A DNA stretch of 64,000 nt from JAAYDS01 sp012729155 (GTDB lineage Bacteria; Chloroflexota; Anaerolineae; UBA1429): the NCBI GenBank assembly GCA_036774405.1, contig DAIPBO010000017.1, positions 1 to 64,000 of the forward strand. The letters run 5' to 3'. Positions 40,116 to 49,900 of the stretch are shown here, one piece after another. The notes beneath the pieces were generated by a model. The model had not been told where the DNA came from. It saw only the letters and a list, made by a program, of their open reading frames with translations, and did no database searches. Both the position numbers and the translations under genes were made by a program. The first letter of the stretch is position 1, and each line of letters opens with the position of its first letter.

Positions 40116-41369
40116 CTACTTGAGGTAGCCCAGATAGTCGGCCTGGCGCTCGAGGATGGTCTCGAGCGTCTGCTCGGCGGCGCGGGCCGAGTGCACCACC
40201 GGGTCGAGCAAGAGCGCCTGCAGCGCGGCCTGCCGCGAGCCGGTCAGCACCGCCTCGGCGGTGAGGTCGTGCACGGCCACCTGGTTGCGCAGCAGACCGG
40301 CGATGCCCTTGGGCAGCGCCGGCACCGGCTCGGGGTGCACGCCCTGGGCGTCGAACACGCCGGGCACCTCGACGACGATGTCGTCGGGCAGCTCGCGGAT
40401 ATAGCCCTTGTTCATCACGTTGACGGCCAGCTCGCGCTGCCCGCGGTCGAGTATGATGGCCTCGATCATCGGCACCACGCGCTCGTGGCTGATCTCGCCC
40501 ATGTTGTAGACCTTGTCAAAGCAGTAGCGCTTGTACCACGCGTAAAAATCGAGGATGCCTTTATGGTGTACCACGTCGTGCGCCCACTGCACATACTCGC
40601 CGGTGTGGCTGTCGGTGGTGATGGGCAGGTAGCCAAACTGCTCAAAGAGATAGTTGAACAGGCCGCGCTCGGGCTTGCCGGCAAAGTAGGCGGGCGCCTC
40701 GGCGCGGATGTCGGGATAGGCATCTTTGCCGGTAGAGCGGTAGCGCGCCGCCAGCAAAAAGGTAAAGTGGTTGAGGCCGGCGGGGTCCAGCTCCAGCTCT
40801 TCAAAGGGCACGCCCAGCATGGCCGGCAGGTGTCGCTCGAGCGAGGCCACCTCGTGGCACAGGCCGATCAGCCGCAGGTCGGGGTACTTGCGGCCCACAG
40901 TGGTGCAGATGCGGCTCATGGGGTTCGAAAAGTTGAACACATACGCCTCGGGGCAGTGGCGCAGCACGTCGCCGCAGATGGCCAGGATGGGCGGGATGAT
41001 GCGCAGCGAATGGAACAGGCCGCCGGGGCCGCCGTTCTCGCCATACACCTGGCGGATGCCATATTGCAGCGGGATGTTCCAGTCTTGCTCCCACAGCTCA
41101 AAGCGGCTGCCCACCTCGATAGAGCTGACGCAAAAGGTGGCGCCGGGCAGGGCCTCGTCGCGCGAGGTGGTGGCCAGCAACGTGTAGGGCAGCTTGTGCT
41201 GGTCGAGATATTGCTGGGCGAGCTGGCGCACGCGCTCGAGCGCGGTGGGGTTGATGTCGAGCAGCACGATGGTGCTGCCGCGCAGCGGCTCTGACTGGAA
41301 CAGGTCGGTGAGCGTGCCCAGCCCGAACTGGGCGCTGCCCGCGCCGATGAGGACGATTCGCTCTGCCAT
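40116..41369 (-). CDS. GH4-family glycosidase (NAD+ and Mn-dependent)
   Basis: The 417-residue protein starts at 41369 behind AAAGGAG. It has the GH4 Rossmann opening IVLIGAGSAQFGLGTLTDLF, TFCVSSIEVGSRFELWEQD and FNFSNPMSRICTT (NPxxxxT). GLCHEV (the metal cysteine motif, CHE type) and GLNHFTFLLAA follow. GH4 enzymes use NAD+ and Mn2+ to hydrolyse alpha- or beta-linked sugars by redox chemistry. The CHE motif occurs among alpha-glucosidases/galacturonidases of the family. It begins 22 bases after the response regulator stop and may be the last gene of the efflux/two-component operon. Confidence 0.9.
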   Translation of the reverse strand: MAERIVLIGAGSAQFGLGTLTDLFQSEPLRGSTIVLLDINPTALERVRQLAQQYLDQHKLPYTLLATTSRDEALPGATFCVSSIEVGSRFELWEQDWNIPLQYGIRQVYGENGGPGGLFHSLRIIPPILAICGDVLRHCPEAYVFNFSNPMSRICTTVGRKYPDLRLIGLCHEVASLERHLPAMLGVPFEELELDPAGLNHFTFLLAARYRSTGKDAYPDIRAEAPAYFAGKPERGLFNYLFEQFGYLPITTDSHTGEYVQWAHDVVHHKGILDFYAWYKRYCFDKVYNMGEISHERVVPMIEAIILDRGQRELAVNVMNKGYIRELPDDIVVEVPGVFDAQGVHPEPVPALPKGIAGLLRNQVAVHDLTAEAVLTGSRQAALQALLLDPVVHSARAAEQTLETILERQADYLGYLK

Positions 41370-41391
41370 GATCCTTCTCCTTTGATGGCTG

Positions 41392-42090
41392 CTAGAGCTC
41401 GACCAGGCCACGCCGCAACGCCGTGATCACTGCCTGGGTGCGGTCGTTGGCCTGGAGCTTGCCGATGATGGCGCTGACATAGTTCTTGACGGTGCCCTCG
41501 GTGAGGTAGAGCCGCCCCGCGATCTCTTTGTTGCTCAGCCCCTGGGCCAGCAGGGCCAGCACCTGCTGCTCGCGCTCGGTGAGGGCCTCGAGCGCGACGG
41601 GCTCTAGCTCGCCGACCACGGTGGCGGCGTCTGCAGTAGGGGCGGCTGCGGGCGCGGCGGCCGCCAGGCGGCGGAACTCGTCCATCACGCGGCCGGCCAC
41701 GCGCGGGTCGAGCCGTGCCTCGCCGGCGTGCACGCCGCGGATGGCCTCGATCAGCTCGTCGCTGGGCGCGTCTTTGAGCAGATAGCCGCGCGCGCCGGCT
41801 TTGATGCCCTCGAACACCAGGTCGTCGCTGTCGTAGGTGGTGAGCAAGATGATGCGCGCCTCGGGCTGCGCCGCCAGGATGCGCCGCGTGGCGGGGATGC
41901 CCCCCAGCGCCGGCATGACGATGTCCATCAGGATGACGTCTGGCTGCAGCGCGGCCGCCTGGGCGATGGCCTCTTGGCCGTTGGCGGCCTGCCCTACCAC
42001 CTCAAGGCCCTCGCTGAACCCCAGGATCACCGCCAGGCCGCGACGCACGATCTCCTGATCGTCGACCAGCAGCACGCGGATGGTGCTCAT
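41392..42090 (-). CDS. NarL/LuxR-type response regulator
   Basis: The 232-residue protein has a receiver domain (VLLVDDQEIVRRGLAVIL; phosphoacceptor aspartate in VILMDIVMP; TTYDSDD; GYLLKD) and a C-terminal LuxR helix-turn-helix (LTEREQQVLALLAQGLSNKEIAGRLYLT, GTVKNYVSAIIGKL). A 25-residue Ala/Pro-rich linker separates them. Its start overlaps the histidine kinase stop by four bases (ATGA). It forms a two-component pair with the kinase and most likely controls the upstream efflux genes. Confidence 0.93.
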   Translation of the reverse strand: MSTIRVLLVDDQEIVRRGLAVILGFSEGLEVVGQAANGQEAIAQAAALQPDVILMDIVMPALGGIPATRRILAAQPEARIILLTTYDSDDLVFEGIKAGARGYLLKDAPSDELIEAIRGVHAGEARLDPRVAGRVMDEFRRLAAAAPAAAPTADAATVVGELEPVALEALTEREQQVLALLAQGLSNKEIAGRLYLTEGTVKNYVSAIIGKLQANDRTQAVITALRRGLVEL

Positions 42091-43334
42091 ACGGCCCCCC
42101 TTGGCATCATCAGGCCGATGTGCGTGCCCTGGCCGGGCGTCGAGCGCACTTGCAGCTCACCGCCGGCCAGCTCGGCGCGCTCGCGCATGCCCGCCAGCCC
42201 AAAGCGCTCGGCATCGGCGGGCAAGGTGGCCGGATCGAACCCCTGGCCGTCGTCGTCGATGGTCAGGTCAAAGCGGTCGTGGCCATAGGCCAGGCGCACC
42301 GTCACGTGGCTGGCGGTGGCATGCCGCTCGATGTTGCGCAGCGCCTCTTGACAGATGCGCAGGGCGGCCAGCTCCTCGGCGCTGGTCAGGTCGATGGCCT
42401 CGCCCGAGACGGTCAGCTCGCAGTTGACGCCGGCGCGCGCCTCGAGGTTGCGCAGCTCGCCGCGGATAGTGCCCACCAGCCCCAGCGCCGTGAGCGGGTC
42501 AGTACGCAGGGCCTGTATGGCCGCGCGCGACTCTTGCAGGCCCGAGCGCGCCAGGCTCACGGCCTCATCGGCCAGGCCGGTGGCCACGGCGGGGTCGTGC
42601 GAGAGGGCGCCGCGCAACGCCTGCAGTTGTACAGTGAGGGCGGCCAGCGAATGGGCCAGGGTGTCGTGCAGGTCGCGCGCCAGGCGGTTGCGCTCGCGGC
42701 TGACGGCGAGTTGTTCGACGGTGTCGGCGTGGCTGCGCAGGCGCGCCTGGGCCTGTTGCAGGGCGTCGATCTGTTGGCGCTGCCGCTCGGCCAGCACCGC
42801 CACAATCAGCGCCAGGGCCAGCATCAGTACGATGCGCCCGATGGCGTCGGCATAGAGCAGCGGCGAGCCCTCGAGCTGCCTGACGATGAGCGCCGTGCCG
42901 CCCAGTTGCAGCAGGCCACCCCACAGGGTGCCCAGCCAGGCGCCCAGGCGGCCATAGGCCCAGGCCAGCAGCACCAGGGGGATCACCATGAAGAGAAAGG
43001 GCTCGATGAGGGTGACCTGCGCGGCCTCGCGCACCCAGGCGGCGCGTTCGATGACGCCGGCCAGCGCCAGCGGCGAGACGCGCGTGCTCATCAGCAGCAT
43101 GTCGAGCGCCAGCAACAGCCCCAGCCACCAGGCGCACACGCGCCCTTTGAGCGGCAGCAGCGCCAGCGCGCCCAGGGCCACCAGCGCTGCCATGGCGCGC
43201 AGCGGGCCAGCGATAGCCGCCGGTTTGGCCAGTAGCAGCCCCACCAGCCCGACCGCCAGCAGCAGCACGCGGATGGCCAGTACGATCACAAAGATGCGCC
43301 GCGCCTCGAGCACGGCCTGTGAACGCTGCTTCAT
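42087..43334 (-). CDS. Sensor histidine kinase (HisKA_3 type)
   Basis: The 415-residue protein has about six N-terminal hydrophobic helices (residues 10-180), a coiled-coil segment (ERQRQQIDALQQAQARL), the dimerisation/phosphoacceptor block LARDLHDTLAHSLAALTVQLQAL (His in LHD) and an HATPase domain. The latter has EALRNIERHATASHVTV (N-box), DDDGQGFD and GLAGMRERAELAGGELQVRS. The start is ambiguous. ATG 43334 is preceded directly by TATACT on the minus strand, which would make it leaderless; ATG 43361 adds nine residues. Confidence 0.88.
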   Translation of the reverse strand: MKQRSQAVLEARRIFVIVLAIRVLLLAVGLVGLLLAKPAAIAGPLRAMAALVALGALALLPLKGRVCAWWLGLLLALDMLLMSTRVSPLALAGVIERAAWVREAAQVTLIEPFLFMVIPLVLLAWAYGRLGAWLGTLWGGLLQLGGTALIVRQLEGSPLLYADAIGRIVLMLALALIVAVLAERQRQQIDALQQAQARLRSHADTVEQLAVSRERNRLARDLHDTLAHSLAALTVQLQALRGALSHDPAVATGLADEAVSLARSGLQESRAAIQALRTDPLTALGLVGTIRGELRNLEARAGVNCELTVSGEAIDLTSAEELAALRICQEALRNIERHATASHVTVRLAYGHDRFDLTIDDDGQGFDPATLPADAERFGLAGMRERAELAGGELQVRSTPGQGTHIGLMMPRGAV

Positions 43335-43423
43335 GGCACAAGTATAGCGGGCGTTGGTCATGTGACAAGGCCTCACACCAGCATGGGCCTGGCGGCGCCC
43401 CCCCGACGCACCGCCAGCCAGGG

Positions 43424-44641
43424 CTACTCGTGGCGTAGCGCCTCGATGGGATTGAGCTGCGCCGCACGCGCGGCGGGGTAGGTGCCAAACACCAGCCCCA
43501 CCAGCGCCGACACGCCCGCGGCCAGGGCCACTACCTGCGGCGTGATGACCGCCGGCACCTCGAGGGCGCGCCCCAACAACGTGGCCGCCTGCCAGCCCAG
43601 CGCCAGGCCGATGGCGCCGCCCAGCAGCGTCAGCAGCAGCGCCTCGATCATGAACTGCACCAGGATGGCCGCCGGCGGCGCGCCGATGGCCTTGCGGATG
43701 CCGATCTCGCGGGTGCGCTCGGTCACCGTCACCAGCATGATGTTCATGATGCCGATGCCGCCCACCAGCAGGCTGATGCCGGCGATGGCCCCCAGAAAGA
43801 GGGTCAGCGTGCCGGTGACGGTGCTGGCCATGTTGAGGATGTCCTCTTGTGCCGTCACCTGAAAGTCGTTGGCGTCGCCCTCGCCCAGGCGATGCTGGCG
43901 CCGCAGCACAGCGCTGATCTCGGCGCTGGCCTGGCCCGCCTGCCCCTGGGTGGCCGCCTGCGCCAGGATCATGGTGAGCTTGTGGTCGCCCGAGAGGGTG
44001 CGCGCCGTATAGTGGCGGCTCTGAGCGGTGGTCAGCGGGATCCACAGGTTGCGGTCGGTGCCCATCAGGCCGCCCTGCCGCTCGGCCACGCCCACCACGG
44101 TGTAACGGGCGCCGTCGATGGTGATGGCGCTTTGGATGGGATAGGCGCCCGCTCCGAACAGCTCTTCGTAGGCATCCCAACCGAGCACGGCCACGCGGGC
44201 GGTCTCGGCCAGATCGCGCGCGGTCAAAAAGCCGCCCATGGCCGCGTCGATGCCCATGATCTCGTCGAGCCACTCGTTCGAGCCCACCACGGTGTAGCTG
44301 TTCGAGTCTGGCCCGCGCACCACCGTCGCCATGAACGACACCTGCGGCGCCACCGCCGAGAGCGAGGGTGCGTTGAGCGGGTTGGCCAGGGCGGCGGCGT
44401 CGGCGTTGGTCAGCTCGGCGGGGCGCGTGGCGTCGCGCGGCTGGCGTGGCGACACCATGATGATGTTCGAGCCCACACCCTCGATCTGTTCGGTGATCGA
44501 GGCCGTGACGCCCTCGCCCAGCCCCGAGAGGGTGATGACGGCCGCCACGCCGATGACGATGCCCAGCATCGTCAGGGCGGCGCGCAGTTTGTTGCTCAAG
44601 ATGGCGCTCAGCGCCGTGCGCAGCGTCTCGATCAGGCTCAT
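43424..44641 (-). CDS. MacB-type ABC transporter permease
   Basis: The 405-residue permease has an N-terminal membrane helix (LTMLGIVIGVAAVITLSGLG), a large extracytoplasmic MacB-PCD domain (about residues 50-260), and three C-terminal helices. These include IAGISLLVGGIGIMNIMLVTVTERTREIGIRKA, LLGGAIGLALGW and ALVGLVFGTYPAARAAQLNPIEALRHE, the FtsX/MacB signature. It works with the separate ATPase and adaptor encoded upstream, likely exporting a peptide, lipid or antimicrobial compound. It overlaps the ATPase stop by four bases. Confidence 0.9.
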   Translation of the reverse strand: MSLIETLRTALSAILSNKLRAALTMLGIVIGVAAVITLSGLGEGVTASITEQIEGVGSNIIMVSPRQPRDATRPAELTNADAAALANPLNAPSLSAVAPQVSFMATVVRGPDSNSYTVVGSNEWLDEIMGIDAAMGGFLTARDLAETARVAVLGWDAYEELFGAGAYPIQSAITIDGARYTVVGVAERQGGLMGTDRNLWIPLTTAQSRHYTARTLSGDHKLTMILAQAATQGQAGQASAEISAVLRRQHRLGEGDANDFQVTAQEDILNMASTVTGTLTLFLGAIAGISLLVGGIGIMNIMLVTVTERTREIGIRKAIGAPPAAILVQFMIEALLLTLLGGAIGLALGWQAATLLGRALEVPAVITPQVVALAAGVSALVGLVFGTYPAARAAQLNPIEALRHE

Positions 44642-45333
44642 GCGCGCCCCCCGTTGTGCACCGGCTCGTCGTGCTCTACCAGACCATCGCGCAGCCGCAC
44701 GATGCGTCGGCTGTAAGTGGCGATGTCGGGGTCGTGCGTGACAAAGATCAGCGTGATGCCCTGGGCGTTCAGCTCTTGAAAGAGCTGCAGCACCTCGGCG
44801 CCCGTCTGCGTGTCAAGGTTGCCGGTGGGCTCGTCGGCCAGGATGAGGGCGGGGTTGGTGACGAGCGCTCGGGCGATGGCCACGCGCTGCTGCTGCCCGC
44901 CCGAGAGCTCTTCGGGGCGGTGGTCGAGGCGGTCGCCCAGGCCCACGCGCTCGAGGGCCTGGCGGGCGCGGCGGCGACGCTCGGCGGGGGGCACGCCCGC
45001 ATACATCAGCGGCAGCTCTACCTGGCGGTGCGCAGCGGTGCGCGCCAGCAGGTTGAACCCCTGAAAGACAAAGCCGATCTGCCGCAGGCGGGCGGCGGCC
45101 AGCTCGCGCGGCCTGAGGCCGGCCACATCGCGCCCGCTGAGGCGATAGCTGCCTGCGGTGGGCGTGTCGAGGCAGCCCAGCATGTTCATCAGCGTCGACT
45201 TGCCCGAGCCCGACGGCCCCATGATGGTGACAAACTCGCCAGGCTCGACCTGCAGCGACACGCCCCGCAGGGCGTGCACCTGCACCTCACCCATTTGATA
45301 GACCTTGGTGAGCCCTTTGGCGTCGATGATCAT
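44638..45333 (-). CDS. MacB/LolD-type ABC ATPase
   Basis: The 231-residue ATPase has Walker A GPSGSGKSTLMN (about residues 38-49), the Q-loop GFVFQGFNLL, signature LSGGQQQRVAIARAL, Walker B LILADEPTGNLD and the H-loop FVTHDPD. It belongs to the LolD/MacB subfamily. Its ATG overlaps the adaptor stop by four bases (ATGA), as does its own stop with the permease start, so all three are translated as a coupled set. Confidence 0.93.
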   Translation of the reverse strand: MIIDAKGLTKVYQMGEVQVHALRGVSLQVEPGEFVTIMGPSGSGKSTLMNMLGCLDTPTAGSYRLSGRDVAGLRPRELAAARLRQIGFVFQGFNLLARTAAHRQVELPLMYAGVPPAERRRRARQALERVGLGDRLDHRPEELSGGQQQRVAIARALVTNPALILADEPTGNLDTQTGAEVLQLFQELNAQGITLIFVTHDPDIATYSRRIVRLRDGLVEHDEPVHNGGRA

Positions 45334-46748
45334 GGGCGCATGCCCCCGCCCATGGGCATGGTGGGCAACACGTCGGTGTTGGCGGCGGCCACCGTCACGA
45401 GCTGCACGGTGTCGCCCTCGCGCAGGCCGTCGCGCACCTCAGCCATGTCGGCGCCCTGGATGCCCAGCTGCACCTCGCGGCGCGTGGCGCCCGTGGCACT
45501 GACCAGGGTGACATACTGCTCGCCGGCCTCGCGGTCGACCTCAAGGGCCTGGTTGGGCACCAGCAGCACGCCCTGCGCCTCGGCGATGACCACCTCGATA
45601 TCGGCCGACATGCCCAGGCGCAGCGATGCGTCGCTGGCCGCCAGGGTGATGCGCGCCTCGTAGGTGGGGATGCCGCCGCTGACCACGGCCTGCGGCGAGA
45701 CAAAGGTGAGCTCGCCGGCGTGGGGCGTGGCGCCCAGAGCGTCAAAGGTGACGATGGCGCGCTGGCCCGTGCGCAGGTCGGCCACGTCGAGCTCGTCGAT
45801 GCGCGCCGTCACCTGCAGGGGCTCGAGCTGCGCCAGCTGCGCCACCGGCTGGTTGGCCACGGCATAGCCGCCGGCTTGAAGCGTGCTGCTGACGATGACA
45901 CCGCCAAAGGGGGCGCGCAGCGTGGCCTTTTCCAGGCGCTGCTGGGCCTGCTGCAGGTTGAGCTCGGCCTGGGCCACGCCGTTGCGCGCAGACTCGATGG
46001 CCAGCGCATCGGGCTGATCGTTGAGGCGCGCCAGCGTCGAGCGGGCGGCGGCCACCTGCGCCTCGGCCGAGGCCACGGCGCTGGCCTTGGGCGCCTCGTC
46101 GAGGCGTTGCATGGCCAGCTCGGCCTGTTGCACGGCCACCTCGGCGTTGAGCACAGAGGCCTCGGCGCCATCGACGGCCGAGTCAGAGGCCATCGGGCTG
46201 CCCTTGGTGCCATCGCGCTGCGCCTGGGCCGACCAGAGGCTGTTCTTGGCGCGGTCGAGGTTGAGCTGCACGTCGCGGCGGTCGGCCTCAGAGGGCCCCT
46301 CGTAGAGGGCGGCCAGGGCGGCCTCGGCCTGTGCCAGGCTGGCGCGGGCGGCCGCCAGTTCGGCAGCCGTGGGCGGCTTTTGGGTTTGCTCGAGCTGCAG
46401 CTGCGCCGATACCAGGGCCAGCTCGGCGCTGGCCACGGCGTCGGCCAGGTCGCTGTCGTCGATGGCGGCGATGGCGTCGCCCGCACTCACGACGTCACCC
46501 TCGTCGACCGACACCTGCACGATGCGGCCGCTGACCTCGAAGGAGAGATCGGCCGAGGTGTGGGCGCTGACGGTGCCGGTGGCGGTGATGGTCTGGGCCA
46601 CGTCGCCACGGCCGATGGTGACGCGCACGGGTTCGGGGGCCTGCGCGGCCGTGGTGGGCGCCGCACGACAGCCAGAGAGGGCGAGGGCCGCGCCCAGCAG
46701 GGCGGGCAGAACGATGTGGCGGCGTGGACGCATGTAAATTGGGCGCAT
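45330..46748 (-). CDS. MacA-like membrane fusion protein (lipoprotein)
   Basis: The 472-residue adaptor has a lipoprotein signal (LGAALALSGC), a beta-barrel/lipoyl part (TITATGTVSAHTSADLSFEVSGRI, VDEGDVVSAGDAIAAIDDSDLA), and a long helical hairpin of about 170 residues rich in Ala, Gln and Glu. A second lipoyl half (LRAPFGGVIVSSTLQAGGYAV) and C-terminal barrels (EARITLAASDASLRLGMSADIEVVI) follow. It joins the ABC pump to the cell exterior. GGAG precedes the start at 46748; a later ATG at 46733 has no ribosome site. First gene of the efflux operon. Confidence 0.9.
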   Translation of the reverse strand: MRPIYMRPRRHIVLPALLGAALALSGCRAAPTTAAQAPEPVRVTIGRGDVAQTITATGTVSAHTSADLSFEVSGRIVQVSVDEGDVVSAGDAIAAIDDSDLADAVASAELALVSAQLQLEQTQKPPTAAELAAARASLAQAEAALAALYEGPSEADRRDVQLNLDRAKNSLWSAQAQRDGTKGSPMASDSAVDGAEASVLNAEVAVQQAELAMQRLDEAPKASAVASAEAQVAAARSTLARLNDQPDALAIESARNGVAQAELNLQQAQQRLEKATLRAPFGGVIVSSTLQAGGYAVANQPVAQLAQLEPLQVTARIDELDVADLRTGQRAIVTFDALGATPHAGELTFVSPQAVVSGGIPTYEARITLAASDASLRLGMSADIEVVIAEAQGVLLVPNQALEVDREAGEQYVTLVSATGATRREVQLGIQGADMAEVRDGLREGDTVQLVTVAAANTDVLPTMPMGGGMRP

Positions 46749-46863
46749 TTGGGGCTCCGCTGGTGAGAGATCGGTTTCGTTGCCAACATGTATGATGACA
46801 GGAAACAGCCGCGCGGGGTAGTGCGCGGGGTCACCAGGCAGAGGTGTCGCTCGTCATGGTGGT

Positions 46864-46897
46864 CACGGCCCGACCCGTGCGAGCGGGGCGGGCCGTG
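46864..46897 (-). terminator. Possible terminator of the PPC-repeat protein gene
   Basis: CACGGCCCG (46864-46872) pairs with CGGGCCGTG (46889-46897) 46 bases past the stop. There is no T-run, so the evidence is moderate. Confidence 0.45.
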
Positions 46898-46942
46898 AAG
46901 GTGGCGGCATGACGGTGCCGGCCCCAGCGGTTTGGCGCACCG

Positions 46943-49900
46943 CTACTTGCGGGCTGCAGCGGTGGCCGTGCGCGTGGGCGTTGGCGTGCGGGTCGCTGTC
47001 GGTGTGCGCGTGAACGTTGGCGTACGCGTNNNNNNNNNNNNNNNNNNNNNNNNNNNNNNNNNNNNNNNNNNNNNNNNNNNNNNNNNNNNNNNNNNNNNNN
47101 NNNNNNNNNNNNNNNNNNNNNNNNNNNNNGCTGCGTCGACGTCTGGCTGCGGTAGCTGGGGCGCGCGCGCACATAGAGCGGCTGGCCGGCCGTGGCCTTG
47201 AACGTCAGCGTGACGGCCTGGCCGAGACCCGCATCGGTGCGGCTGGCCAGCACCGTCTTGGTGGCCGAGTAGACGGTCAGGTCGGCGGCCACGTTGGGGG
47301 CCACGTCGGCGAGCGTGACGGTCATGTTGACGGGGCCAGAGCCCGCGGGGGCGGTCAGCACGAAATAGTCGGCGTCGCCCGAGACGGCCTCCCAAAAGTA
47401 GCCCTGGATGGGGCCCGCCGGCCAGTCCCACGGGGTGGCGTTGGCAAAGGCGTCGTTGGGCTCTTGCAGATCGCCCAGCAGCTCCGAAGCCAGCACGTAG
47501 GGGTTGAACGAGACCTGGCTGCGCTCGCTGGGCCGCACGCGCACATAGAAGGTCTCGCCGGCGTTGGCGTCGATGGTGAGGCTCACCTGGCCCCCAAGAG
47601 GCGCATCGGTGACGCTGGCGGCCACCTGGCGGGTGCCGGTGTAGATGGTCAGGTCGGGGGCCACGGCAGCGTCGACGCTGTGCAACTGCAAGGTGAGCAG
47701 GCTGCTGCCTTTGGCCTCGGGCAGGGTAAAGCGATAGTAGTCGGCCTCGCCCGAGACGCGCTCCCAGAAGAGGCCGCCGGTGGGCCCCGCCAGCAGCGGC
47801 CACTCGGTGGCCTGCGCAAAGTCATCGTCGGGCTCGTTGACATCGGGCATGCCACTGATGGCCAGGGTGTAGGGCGTCAGCGACGTCTGGCTGCGCGACG
47901 AGGGCCGCACCCGCGCCACAAAGGCATCGCCAGGGTTGGCATCGATGGTGAGCGCGATGCTGTCGCCCAGGGGGGCGCTGTACTCGTTGGCTACCACGGC
48001 GCCGTTGTGATAGAGGGTCAGGTCTGGCGCCACGTTGGGCGAGACGTCGTCGAGATGCACGGTGAGGAGCATGGCGGCCTCTTGATCTGACAGCTCAAAG
48101 GCGAAATAGTCGGCATCGCCCGAGGCGCGCTCGAAAAAGTAGCCGCTGGCCGGGGCCGAGCGCCAGTCCCACAGGGTGGCAGTGGCGCGGGTGTCGTTGG
48201 GCTCGTCGGGGTCTGGCACGGCGGCCAGGTGCAGCTGGTAGTATGCAGCCGACGTCTGCAGCGCGCTCGAAGCGCGCACGCGTGCCACAAAGGTGTCGCC
48301 GGCGTTGCCATCGACGCTGAGGGCCATACCCTCGCCTGGCGCGGCGTCGGTGCGGCTGGCTACCAGCAGGCCGTTATGGTAGATGAACAGGTCGGCCGCG
48401 ATGGCGGCTGGCACGTCGCTCAACGTCAGGGTATAGATGGCCGGCGCATCGGCCGTCCAGGCAAAGTGGTCCAGATCGCCCTCGCTGAGCAGTTGGCCGC
48501 GCATAGGCCCCTGGTCCAGGCCCCAGGCGTTGGCGGCGTCGCGGCTGTCGTTGGGCTCTTGCTCGCTCTGGCCGCTGTAGGGCGTGGGCGAGGGCGGGGG
48601 CGTGGGGGTTGGCCCCGTCTCGAAGCTGACGGTGAGGGTGTAGGGGCCGCCGCCGATATAGCTGGGCACGACGATATAGTACACGCCAGCCGCAGGCGCA
48701 GGCAGCAGGCACAGCTCGGCGGCGGGGCCGCCGCGGGTGCTGTAGCAGACCAGCGTGCCGGCGGAGCCGAGCGCGCCCAGGGTCATCTGCAGGTCCAGGT
48801 CGTTGGGGGCCAGCATGTCGCTCAGGGTAACGCGCAGCGCCGCCAGGCCGTCGGGCGCGGTCAGGCGGTAGATGGCCTCGTCGTCGCCGCTGTCGAGGGC
48901 GCCATACCACACGCCAGGGCCGATGTCGATGATGGGGCGGCTGGTGGGCGTGGGCGTGTTGGTGGCCTGGGCAGGCGGCGCGGGCGTGGCCGTGGGCGGC
49001 ACCGCCGAGACGTTGAAGGTGCAGGCGGCGCTGTTGTCGGCCAGGTCTTTGTCGTGGTACAGGCGGGCCTCGGCGCGCAGGGTGTAGCTGCCGGTCAGCA
49101 GGTCGTTGGGTGCGCCGCGGGTGGCATAGACGGTGGTGTCGCAGTCGGTGCGCGTCCAATAGTGCCATGCGTTGGACTCGTGGTTGGTGATGGTCACGGC
49201 GCCGCCAGACGCGTCCCACGGGGTGACGGTGTCTTGCCAGGGGCCCCAATCTCCCAGGCCCACGCGGGTGCGACGGTGCTCCCAGATGTAACCCGAGAGC
49301 GGCCCCTGCTCGATGGTGACCGTATCGCCGTCAGACAGCAGCCGCAGGTGGTCGTCGCCAGGCCAGCTATCGACGCCGCTGTTGTTGGCCATGTTGGCCC
49401 ACAGGTCGTAGAGGCCATCGCCCCAGTCGAGCTCGTAGGTCTGGCTGGTGGGCTGGTCGAACATGGCGAGTATGTCGCAGCGCGAGTCGCCAACGATGGC
49501 CGGGCAGGTATCAACGGCGCTGCTCCAGAGAATCCAGTTGTTGTAGGCCAGGGTGGGCACATCCTGGCGGGCCAACAGCAGCGGCGTGCCCGAGGGGCCT
49601 GTGAGGTAGACGTCCGCGGCAAAGTCGCGCGAGTAGGCGGTGGGCTGGTATTCGGGCGCTGATTCACCGCGGTCGTTGTCGTAGGTGACGGCGAACTCGC
49701 CCTGGCCGCAGGCGTCCAGGGTGGTGCGGACGTTGGGCGCATAGCGGCAGGGATTGTCCTCGCACTGATCCATGCAGACGCTGTATTGGCCCACCGTCAT
49801 CTCGCGGCAGTCCATGGTATAGCCGCCGGGTGCGCCCACGATCTCGGCGGCGATGGACAGCAGAAAGCTAAAGTTGGTCCACCAGTCGGGGTCGTCGCAG

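Noticed and set aside
42087..44273. Long minus-strand reading frames continuing upstream of the kinase start into the permease region
   Set aside because: They lie in another frame of the permease gene, are Arg/Gly/His-rich as expected for shadow frames in GC-rich DNA, and lack a ribosome site or known domain before the kinase start.
46831..47029. Extension of the PPC protein in the frame before the gap to a stop at 46831
   Set aside because: The post-gap sequence reads as a Thr-Pro linker only in another frame, which ends at 46943, so the extension is an artefact of the arbitrary gap length.
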